In this document: in pieces, positions 7,782 through 14,510 of the stretch
How positions within the stretch are numbered: the first letter of the stretch is position 1
How the letters are laid out: each line of letters begins with the position of its first letter
Assembly: GCF_036746095.1 (NCBI RefSeq)
Contig: NZ_DAIOEU010000080.1
Span: 1 to 18,488 of the forward strand
DNA length: 18,488 bases
Source of the DNA: Dyella_B sp036746095
GTDB taxonomy: Bacteria; Pseudomonadota; Gammaproteobacteria; Xanthomonadales; Rhodanobacteraceae
Reading direction: 5' to 3'
Translations under genes and position numbers: made by a program
Notes under the pieces: generated by a model
Seen by the model: the letters and a program-made list of their open reading frames with translations, nothing else
Database searches by the model: none
What the model was told of the DNA's origin: nothing

Positions 7782-7882
7782 CCCCTCTCCCTTTGGGAGA
7801 GGGGCCGGGGGTGAGGGCACGTGCGAAGCGGTGCGCGCTGATCATGCCCTCGCCCCAAACCCCTCTCCCCAAAGGAGAGGGG
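7782..7882. repeat. C/G-rich inverted hairpin pair, possible terminator
   Basis: Two hairpins face each other. The left, 7782-7804, has CCCCTCTCC and its complement around a short T-rich centre; the right, 7860-7882, is close to its inverted copy. The flanking GTGAGGGCA (near 7811) and TGCCCTCGC (near 7845) also pair, giving an imperfect long stem of about 100 bp. The type is common as a dispersed repeat in Xanthomonadales intergenic space. It sits 8 bp after the receptor stop and 24 bp before the permease ATG, where it could attenuate transcription or protect the receptor mRNA 3' end. Confidence 0.8.
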
Positions 7883-7906
7883 CTTACATCAACAACAAAG
7901 GCTGAC

Positions 7907-9295
7907 ATGCTCGATCCCTCATCCACGCGCGCCACCCGCGCCGATCATTTCCACCGTTCCATCGGCCTGTTCTCCGGCACGGCGATCAACATGACGCAGA
8001 TGTGCGGCATCGGGCCGTTCATCACCATCCCGATCATGGTCGCCACCATGGGCGGGCCGCAGGCGGTGATCGGCTGGATCGCCGGCGCCATCCTGGCGGT
8101 GGCCGACGGCATGGTCTGGGCCGAACTCGGCGCCGCCATGCCGGGTTCCGGCGGCACGTACGTCTATCTTCGCGAAGCCTTCCAATACCGCACCGGCAAG
8201 CTGATGCCGTTCCTGTTTATCTGGACGGTACTGCTGACGATTCCGCTGCTGATGTCGACCGGCATCATCGGCATGGTCGAGTATCTGGAATTCTTCTTTC
8301 CGCATTTGGGCTGGTGGCCGGTGCACCTTGTCAGCCTGGCATCGACCGGCCTGGTCACCTTGCTGCTGTACCGGCGCATCGAATCGATCCGTGCGATCAC
8401 CATCGCGCTCTGGGTGATCATGCTGTTGTCGGTCATCGGCGTATCCGCGGCGGGTTTCTCGAATTTCCATCCGGCCTACGCTTTCACCTATCCGGCCGAT
8501 ATGTTCGGCAGCCATTTCTTCGTGGGCCTTGGGGCAGGGCTGATCATCGGCATCTACGATTACCTCGGCTATTTCACCACCGCCTACATGGGCGACGAAC
8601 TGCGCCATCCGGGTCGCACCATGCCCGGCTCGATCATCGTGTCGGTGATCGCGATGATGTTCGTGTACCTCATCCTCAATATCAGCGTGCTCGGCGTGGC
8701 GCCGTGGCAGGAAATCGCGCATTCCCAATCGGTGGCATCGCTGGTGGTGGAGCGCAGTTGGGGGCACGCGGCGGCGTCGATCATGACCATCCTCATCATC
8801 GTGACCGCATTCGCTTCCGTTTTCGCCGGCCTGCTGGGCGGTTCGCGCGTGCCGTTCCAGGCGGCGCACGAAAAGGTATTCCTGCCCATGTTCGGCAAGC
8901 TGCATGCGAAGCATGGTTTTCCGCATGTCGCGCTGCTCACCATGGGTGTGGTGACGGCCATCGGCACGTTCCTCGATTTGACCGAAGTGATCAACATGCT
9001 GCTGGCGGCGACCATCATCGTGCAGTCCATTGCGCAGATCGCAGCATTGGTGGTGCTGCGCAAGCGCCAGCCTGATCTCCATCGGCCGTATAAGCAGTGG
9101 TTGTATCCGGTGCCGTGCCTGATTGCGTCGCTGGGCTGGATTTATGTGTACGTATCGGCGTCCACGTTGTCGTTGATCCTGTCCGGCGCGTGGATCGTTG
9201 TCGGCTTGGTGGTGTTTGCGATCTGGGCGAGGGTCAACCGTTCTTGGCCGTTTGCGCCGGTGGAAATTCGTGAGGCTTATCTTGGGGATGATTGA
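7907..9295 (+). CDS. APC-superfamily permease
   Basis: This is a 462-residue inner-membrane transporter of the amino acid-polyamine-organocation superfamily, with about 12 hydrophobic segments. Near the N-terminus lies the first-helix motif GTAINMTQMCGIGPFITIP, followed by the conserved AELGAAMPGSGGTYVYLREAF. I start it at the ATG at 7907, preceded by AAAGG; an in-frame ATG further upstream lies inside the hairpin repeat and would add 38 meaningless residues. Family members carry amino acids or amines in symport or exchange. In this locus the substrate could be an amino sugar or an amino acid released from a glycoconjugate, but that is inference; sugar loci of Xanthomonadales more often use MFS permeases. 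The stop is 134 bp before the chosen start of the GH2 gene, on the same strand. Confidence 0.88.
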   Translation: MLDPSSTRATRADHFHRSIGLFSGTAINMTQMCGIGPFITIPIMVATMGGPQAVIGWIAGAILAVADGMVWAELGAAMPGSGGTYVYLREAFQYRTGKLMPFLFIWTVLLTIPLLMSTGIIGMVEYLEFFFPHLGWWPVHLVSLASTGLVTLLLYRRIESIRAITIALWVIMLLSVIGVSAAGFSNFHPAYAFTYPADMFGSHFFVGLGAGLIIGIYDYLGYFTTAYMGDELRHPGRTMPGSIIVSVIAMMFVYLILNISVLGVAPWQEIAHSQSVASLVVERSWGHAAASIMTILIIVTAFASVFAGLLGGSRVPFQAAHEKVFLPMFGKLHAKHGFPHVALLTMGVVTAIGTFLDLTEVINMLLAATIIVQSIAQIAALVVLRKRQPDLHRPYKQWLYPVPCLIASLGWIYVYVSASTLSLILSGAWIVVGLVVFAIWARVNRSWPFAPVEIREAYLGDD

Positions 9296-9406
9296 CATCA
9301 TGCGATGCCTGGCCATGCTTGAATCCTATTTCCTGAAGCGAAACGTTTTTTCGCCTGCAGTGCGAGGGGAATTCGATGTTCCCAATGATTTCGTTCCGAC
9401 GCGATT

Positions 9407-9434
9407 CGTCATTCCGGCCTTCGCCGGAATGACG
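9407..9434. repeat. Single REP hairpin at the start of the GH2 gene
   Basis: Perfect 12-bp arms CGTCATTCCGGC (9407-9418) and GCCGGAATGACG (9423-9434) flank the tetraloop CTTC. It is the REP unit found in the paired elements, here as a monomer. It overlaps the candidate ATG of the GH2 gene at 9429, and in the extended frame it encodes VIPAFAGMT. Confidence 0.9.
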
Positions 9435-12173
9435 GTACGCTCTGAACGAGGCCCAAGCGGACACCATTCGCTCAAGCGGGTGTTCTTGACGACAATGATG
9501 CTGATGACATCCACAGGCATGTCATTGGCTCACACGGCACCCACCTACACCCCCACCCAACTACCCAACATCACCGCCTCGACTACGGCCATCGCCCACT
9601 GGCAAATCCAATCCACCGACAAGGCCCAGCAAAGCGGTGCCGAGATTTCCGGCAGCGGCTTTTCCACCAAGGACTGGTATTCGGTAAGCAGCCGCGCCAC
9701 CGTCATGGCGGGGCTGCTGGAAAACGGCGTCTACAAGGACGATGTGTTCTACAGCGACAACCTGCGCGCCGTGCAGGTGCCCGATTCCAGCGGCAGCCTG
9801 TTCGTAAACCCCTGGTGGTATCGCACCGCATTCACGCTTGCCGAAGAAGCACGCGGACGACACACGCTACTGCGCACCAACGGCATGATCGCCAGCGCCG
9901 ACGTATGGGTGAACGGGCACCTGGTCGCCGACCACGCGGATGTTGCCGGTGCGTATCCCGTACACGAGTTCGACATCACCCGGTGGGTGCATGCCGGCAG
10001 CAACATCCTCGCGTTGCGCGTGCATCCGGGCGATCCACGCAGAAGCCTCTCGATCGGCTGGGTCGACTGGAACCCGACGCCTCCCGACAACAACATGGGC
10101 CCATGGCGCGGTGTGGATATCGTGCAGGCGGGGCCGGTTCAACTGCGCTTTCCGGAAGTAACGTCCGCGCTGTCGCTGCCCGATCTTGCGCACGCCGCAC
10201 TCACTGCAAAGGTCGAAGTACGCAACCTCGATGCGGTCGCGCACGATGCGACGATCACCGGCGACGTAGCCGGCGTGTCGCTGAGGCAGACAGTCCACCT
10301 CGCGCCCGGACAAACGCAAACCGTCACGTTTACGCCAAAGACCGATCCGGGTCTGGATATCAGCCATCCCAACATCTGGTGGCCGAACGGCATGGGTGCG
10401 CATCCGTTGTATGCGTTGCAGATGACCGCCACGGTCGACGGCGCAACCTCCGACAAGGCCAGCACCACATTCGGCATACGCAGCGTGAGTTCCAGGCTTA
10501 CCAAGCAGGGTTATCGCCAGTTCTACGTCAACGGCAAGCCGGTCCTGATTCGCGGCGGCGGCTGGGCGCCGGACATGTTCCTGCGTGACGATCCCAAGCG
10601 CATGGAAGCCGAATTCAGCTACGTGCAAAACCTCGGGCTCAACACCATCCGCAGCGAAGGCAAGCTGGAAAACGAGCACTTCTATGAACTTGCCGATCGT
10701 GACGGCATCATGATCCTGGCCGGTTGGGAGTGTTGCGACAAATGGGAATCGGCGGCCAAGACCGGCGGCTCGCCGTGGAATGCCGCGGACGAAGCCGTGG
10801 CGAAAGACGCGATGGCCAGCGAAGCACGCCTGCTGCGCAATCATCCCTCGGTGATCGGCTTCCTGATCGGCAGCGACAACGCACCGCCGCCGGCCATCGC
10901 CAGGATGTACGTCGACACCTTGCGCGCCGCGGATTGGCAAACGCCGATCGTGGCCGCCGCGGCGGAGCAAGGCACGGCCGAAACCGGACCCTCCGGCATG
11001 AAAATGGCCGGTCCTTACGCATGGATTCCGCCGGTGTATTGGTACGCCGACAAGCTGGGCGGCGCATTCGGGTTCGATTCGGAAGTAAGCGCGGGCGCGG
11101 ACATTCCGCGGCTGGAAGACATCACGCGCATGCTTTCGCCGCAGGAGCAGGCGGCGTTGTGGAAGTACCCGCTTGTGCGCCAGTACCACGCTTCCGCGGA
11201 TTGGTCCCCCTTCGCGCGGATCGACGATTTCGACACCGCGCTGGCCAAACGCTATGGCGCACCCAAGGATCTGGCGGATTATGTCGCCAAGGCGCAGCTC
11301 GACAACTACGACAACACCCGCGCGCAGTTCGAAGCGTTCAATGCGCACATGGACGCCGCCAAGCCGTCGACCGGCGTGATCTACTGGATGCTCAACAACG
11401 CCTGGCCGTCGCTGCACTGGCATCTGTACGACTACTTCATGAATCCGGCTGGTGCCTACTTCGGCGCGAAGAAAGCCAACGAGCCGGTGCATATCCAGTA
11501 TTCGTATGACGCGCATGCGATCGTGCTGGTCAACCAAACGCTCACCCGCGAGCATGGCTTGCAGGCAAGCATCCGCGTACGCAACCTGGACGGCAGCGTG
11601 ATCTACCAGCAACACGTCAAGGATATCGATCTCGATGGCAACCGCACGCGGCAACTGCTGACGCTGCCGGCGCTCGCCGGTTTGTCGCGCACCTATTTCA
11701 TAGAACTCGAGCTGGGTGCCGCCGACGGCAAGCCGGTCAGCCGCAACGTGTATTGGCTCTCCACCCAGCCTGACACGCTCGACTGGATCCATTCCAACTG
11801 GTACCTCACGCCGCTGACGCAATACGCTGACCTGACCGCGTTGCAGTCCTTGCCGGCCGCCATGAGCGGGGTTCAGGCGACAATGCAGCGGGCAGGGGGC
11901 GAGAACGCCATCGCCGTGACGCTGACCGTGCCGGCATCGTCCAAGGCCGTGGCGCTGTTCCAGCACGTCTCGATCAAGCGCGCCGACGGCAAGCTCGCGC
12001 TGCCGATCGTGTGGAGCGACAATGACGTGACGCTGTGGCCCGGCGAATCGATGACGCTCGTCGCGCGCTACCCGGTAGAAGAGAGCGGGGAGGGGGGGAG
12101 TGGGATGCCGGTGGTCGAAGTGAGCGGATGGAACGTTCCAAGCCAGGACATCCCGGTGAAGGCAACGCATTGA
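9429..12173 (+). CDS. Secreted GH2 exo-beta-D-glucosaminidase-like enzyme
   Basis: This enzyme probably removes terminal beta-linked glucosamine (or a related sugar) from an oligosaccharide. It belongs to glycoside hydrolase family 2 and carries the marks of the CsxA exo-beta-D-glucosaminidase branch: DWNPTPPDNNMGPWRG (about 213-228), LIRGGGWAPDMFLR, GWECCDKWE (432-440) and GSDNAPPP. In CsxA the acid/base is an Asp in GSD and the nucleophile a Glu about 70 residues later; here Asp483 and Glu552 (in GFDSEVSAG) fit. Domain order is signal peptide, jelly-roll (about 70-235), immunoglobulin-like, TIM barrel (about 345-700) and C-terminal beta domains. The start is uncertain. The open frame continues upstream into the permease gene, but those residues are junk. 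ATG 9429 gives charged residues before a hydrophobic VFLTTMMLMTSTGMSLA and a plausible cleavage after SLA; ATG 9495 or 9498 would leave no positive charge. The 914-residue length fits the family. Confidence 0.85.
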   Translation: MTVRSERGPSGHHSLKRVFLTTMMLMTSTGMSLAHTAPTYTPTQLPNITASTTAIAHWQIQSTDKAQQSGAEISGSGFSTKDWYSVSSRATVMAGLLENGVYKDDVFYSDNLRAVQVPDSSGSLFVNPWWYRTAFTLAEEARGRHTLLRTNGMIASADVWVNGHLVADHADVAGAYPVHEFDITRWVHAGSNILALRVHPGDPRRSLSIGWVDWNPTPPDNNMGPWRGVDIVQAGPVQLRFPEVTSALSLPDLAHAALTAKVEVRNLDAVAHDATITGDVAGVSLRQTVHLAPGQTQTVTFTPKTDPGLDISHPNIWWPNGMGAHPLYALQMTATVDGATSDKASTTFGIRSVSSRLTKQGYRQFYVNGKPVLIRGGGWAPDMFLRDDPKRMEAEFSYVQNLGLNTIRSEGKLENEHFYELADRDGIMILAGWECCDKWESAAKTGGSPWNAADEAVAKDAMASEARLLRNHPSVIGFLIGSDNAPPPAIARMYVDTLRAADWQTPIVAAAAEQGTAETGPSGMKMAGPYAWIPPVYWYADKLGGAFGFDSEVSAGADIPRLEDITRMLSPQEQAALWKYPLVRQYHASADWSPFARIDDFDTALAKRYGAPKDLADYVAKAQLDNYDNTRAQFEAFNAHMDAAKPSTGVIYWMLNNAWPSLHWHLYDYFMNPAGAYFGAKKANEPVHIQYSYDAHAIVLVNQTLTREHGLQASIRVRNLDGSVIYQQHVKDIDLDGNRTRQLLTLPALAGLSRTYFIELELGAADGKPVSRNVYWLSTQPDTLDWIHSNWYLTPLTQYADLTALQSLPAAMSGVQATMQRAGGENAIAVTLTVPASSKAVALFQHVSIKRADGKLALPIVWSDNDVTLWPGESMTLVARYPVEESGEGGSGMPVVEVSGWNVPSQDIPVKATH

Positions 12174-12204
12174 ATCAGGACGCATTGAACCAGGCCAGAC
12201 TTGC

Positions 12205-13215
12205 ATGACGCGTGTGACCATGAGCGACGTCGCCCGCATGGTGGGGACGTCGAAAAAAACCATCTCGCGGGTGCTCAACAACGATCCGAACGTGAGCGAA
12301 TCGCTGCGCCAGCGCGTGCAGTCGGCAGTCGCCGCGCTCAACTACAGGCCGCTGCTCTCGGCGCGCAGCTTGGCGACCAATCGCTCCTTCATGATCGGCT
12401 TGCTGTACGACAACCGCTCGCCCAGCTACATCATGGAAGTACAGCTGGGTGTGCTGGAAGCGTGCGAGGCCGAGCATTACAGCATGATGGTGCAGCCATT
12501 GGTTTCCGCCGCCGCCGACTTCGTCGAGCGGATCGAAGACATGCTGGTGCGCCATCAGCTGGATGGATTGATCCTTACGCCGCCGCTCACCGATCATCCG
12601 CAACTGCTCGACTGCCTGCACGAGCGGGGCGTGCCGTTCGCCTCGATCGCACCGCGCGAACCGGAAGACTGCATCGGCGTGATGCTGCCCGAACGCGAAG
12701 CCGCCGCCGCCATGGTCGATCACCTGGTGTCGCTGGGCCATCGGCGTATCGCCCACATCCTCGGCGATCCGGAACACGGCGCCGGCATCTGGCGCCTGGC
12801 CGGCTATCGCGATGGTCTTGAACGCGCCGGGCTGAAGGAAGATCCGGCGTACATGGTGCAAGGCCGGTTTTCGTTCGAATCGGGTGTCGAGGCCATGCGG
12901 CAGCTGCTGGCATTGCCGCATCGGCCCACCGCTGTTTTCGCCGGCGACGACGACATGGCCGTCGGCGCGATCTGGGCGGCCGCCGAAGCAGGGCTGTCCA
13001 TTCCGCGCGACATGTCCATCTGCGGCTTCGACGACACGACCATCGCGACCCAGGTGTGGCCCCCGCTCACCACCATCCACCAGCCGGTGCGCGAGATGGG
13101 CCGGCGCGCCACGCAGGAGCTGTTGCTGCGGGTGTTGAACAAGGGCGAGCCCAGGATGGTCGAGGTCGGCTACAACATGTGCATTCGTGCTTCTACGGCG
13201 CCCCCGTCGCGGTGA
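12205..13215 (+). CDS. LacI-family transcriptional regulator
   Basis: This 336-residue DNA-binding regulator probably controls the sugar locus. The LacI helix-turn-helix and hinge occupy residues 1-60: VTMSDVARMVGTSKKTISRV, then NNDPNVSESLRQRVQSAVAALNYRP and SARSLAT. A periplasmic-binding-protein-like effector domain follows (about 62-330), with the typical features HLVSLGHRRIAHILG, GYRDGLERAG, PTAVFAGDDDMAVGA and CGFDDTTIA. The gene begins 31 bp after the GH2 stop on the same strand, so the two may share a transcript, giving feedback control. The likely inducer is a mono- or disaccharide from the target glycan. The upstream spacer carries a 15-bp tandem duplication. The best operator candidate in the window is the CCGG-centred palindrome before the kinase gene. 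Confidence 0.93.
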   Translation: MTRVTMSDVARMVGTSKKTISRVLNNDPNVSESLRQRVQSAVAALNYRPLLSARSLATNRSFMIGLLYDNRSPSYIMEVQLGVLEACEAEHYSMMVQPLVSAAADFVERIEDMLVRHQLDGLILTPPLTDHPQLLDCLHERGVPFASIAPREPEDCIGVMLPEREAAAAMVDHLVSLGHRRIAHILGDPEHGAGIWRLAGYRDGLERAGLKEDPAYMVQGRFSFESGVEAMRQLLALPHRPTAVFAGDDDMAVGAIWAAAEAGLSIPRDMSICGFDDTTIATQVWPPLTTIHQPVREMGRRATQELLLRVLNKGEPRMVEVGYNMCIRASTAPPSR

Positions 13216-13234
13216 TCTTGTGTCAGCGTGATTC

Positions 13235-13350
13235 GTCATTCCGGCGAAGGCCGGAATCCAGTAAAAAATGGTGTGCGCAGCACTCGATATAAGGTTTTGT
13301 GTGCTTCGCACGACGTATTTAAACTGGATACCGGCCTTCGCCGGAATGAC
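13235..13350. repeat. REP pair, 116 bp, inverted relative to the other pairs
   Basis: Arms at 13235-13262 and 13323-13350 pair with a single mismatch (ATACC for ATTCC in the right arm). Its inner asymmetric marks (GTGCGCAGCAC on the left, GTGCTTCGCAC on the right) are the reverse complement order of those in the copies at 112-290 and 4262-4377. It is therefore the same element in the opposite direction, and exactly the length of the 4262 copy. It separates the regulator from the sulfotransferase and may act as a transcription boundary. Confidence 0.9.
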
Positions 13351-13368
13351 GAGCGTTAAGCTCCTAAG

Positions 13369-13384
13369 TTGAGGGCCACCTCAA
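13369..13384. promoter_or_regulatory. Perfect inverted repeat upstream of the sulfotransferase
   Basis: TTGAGG (13369-13374) and CCTCAA (13379-13384) flank GCCA. It lies 41 bp before the sulfotransferase ATG and could be an operator or a small mRNA hairpin. No similar copy was noticed elsewhere in the window. Confidence 0.3.
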
Positions 13385-13425
13385 GCAAGGATCATTCACA
13401 TCACCGATCCAAAGGACATTGCCCC

Positions 13426-14271
13426 ATGCCAGCCGCACCCGAGATCGCTCAACCAGCCCGCAAGTTCCACTTCATCTCAGGGCTGCCACGCGCGGGCACC
13501 ACGCTCCTGGCCGCCATCCTCAACCAGAACCCGCGCTTCCGCGCCGGCATGACCAGCCCGCTCGCCGACATCATGGGCGTGGTGATGGCCGAGGCCAGCA
13601 GCAAGAACGACTTTTCGTTCGACGTCTCCGACGAGCAACGTGTCGCCATGCTGCGCGGCCTGGTCGAAAATTTCTACGAAGGCTACGGCGATGCCAGCCT
13701 CGTGTTCGACACCAGCCGCCTGTGGTGCAGCCGCATGCCATTGCTCGATACGCTGTTTCCGCAGGCCAAGGTCATCGCCTGCGTGCGTCAGCTGTCCTGG
13801 GTGCTGGACAGCATGGAACGGCTGGTGCGCAAACAGCCGGTCAGCGTGAGCAAGGTGTTCCGCTTCGACACCAACACTACCGTCTACTCGCGCATCGAGG
13901 CGCTGACCGATCCGCGCGGCATGGTGGGCTTTGCCTTCCAGGCCACCAAGGACGCGTTCTATGGCCAATACGCCCCCGGCCATTTGATGCTGCTGACCTA
14001 CGAAAGCCTGGTGCGCAACCCCGCCGCGGCCATGCGTGCGGTTTACCAATTCATCGGCGAGCCCTGGTTCGAGCACGACTTCGACCACATTGCCTATAAC
14101 GCCGACGAGTTCGACGCCCGCGTCGGCATGCCGGGCTTGCATACCGTGCGCCCCAAAGTCGAGCCGGTGGAGCGCACTTCGATCCTGCCGCGCGAAATCT
14201 TCGGGCGGTTCGTCAACGAGTCGTTCTGGATGGATCCGAAGAACAACATCAGCCAGGTGCCGATCGTGTAG
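13426..14271 (+). CDS. PAPS-dependent sulfotransferase family protein
   Basis: This 281-residue protein resembles cytosolic-type sulfotransferases, which move a sulfuryl group from PAPS to a hydroxyl or amine of a carbohydrate, lipid or protein residue. The 5'-phosphosulfate loop is GLPRAGTTLL at 19-28, close to the N-terminus. The 3'-phosphate-binding region is VIACVRQLSWVLDSMERLVR. A conserved LMLLTYESLVRNPAAAMRAVYQFIGEPW segment follows, as in this P-loop family. There is no signal peptide, so it should act in the cytoplasm. I start it at the ATG at 13426, preceded by AAAGGAC; the longer frame from 13369 would begin inside the palindrome and add 19 unsupported residues. It is transcribed in the same direction as the sugar genes but separated from them by a REP pair, so membership in the operon is doubtful. 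The acceptor is unknown. Confidence 0.82.
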   Translation: MPAAPEIAQPARKFHFISGLPRAGTTLLAAILNQNPRFRAGMTSPLADIMGVVMAEASSKNDFSFDVSDEQRVAMLRGLVENFYEGYGDASLVFDTSRLWCSRMPLLDTLFPQAKVIACVRQLSWVLDSMERLVRKQPVSVSKVFRFDTNTTVYSRIEALTDPRGMVGFAFQATKDAFYGQYAPGHLMLLTYESLVRNPAAAMRAVYQFIGEPWFEHDFDHIAYNADEFDARVGMPGLHTVRPKVEPVERTSILPREIFGRFVNESFWMDPKNNISQVPIV

Positions 14272-14325
14272 AAAGCCCCGATCGTTTGGGCGACGGCTCA
14301 CATTCGCCGCCGTGCTCAATACCTC

Positions 14326-14352
14326 GTCGCCGCGACGAAGGCCGGGACCCAG
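14326..14352. repeat. Diverged single REP unit
   Basis: This 27-bp stretch has the same length and layout as the REP left arm, matching it at about 20 of 27 positions (core CGAAGGCCGG, end CCCAG), but the stem is degraded. It sits in the 239-bp gap before the GH30 gene, which otherwise shows nothing recognisable. Confidence 0.55.
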
Positions 14353-14510
14353 CGACGTGCAAGAGTTCCAATACGCCGCGCGTAGCACTCGACCAGCAAG
14401 CCCTCCACGGAACCAGGGCTGGCCCATCGCGCGTTTCCCGTGTAGAAAAGCACATCGCCTTTCCAGAGCAAACCGGGACTGCATGATTCCAACGAGCCGC
14501 AACGTGCGCC

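Noticed and set aside
7793..7906. Upstream in-frame extension of the permease
   Set aside because: It would begin inside the C/G-rich hairpin repeat and adds residues with no family similarity; the ATG at 7907 has a ribosome site and the expected N-terminus.
4711..7935. Open frame of 1074 codons on the minus strand opposite the TonB receptor
   Set aside because: It mirrors the receptor gene, whose GC-rich third positions suppress stops on the other strand. Its translation is His/Arg/Val-rich with no family features, while the plus frame is a textbook receptor.
9198..9428. Upstream in-frame extension of the GH2 gene overlapping the permease
   Set aside because: The extra residues come from the end of the permease gene read out of frame and from the spacer, and would bury the signal peptide.
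9867..12341. Open frame of 824 codons on the minus strand opposite the GH2 gene
   Set aside because: Antisense shadow of a codon-biased gene; composition is implausible and it also crosses into the regulator gene.
112..13350. CRISPR-like repetition of the ATTCCGGC unit
   Set aside because: The copies are kilobases apart, occur as inverted pairs rather than direct repeats with spacers, and no cas genes are present; they are REP elements.
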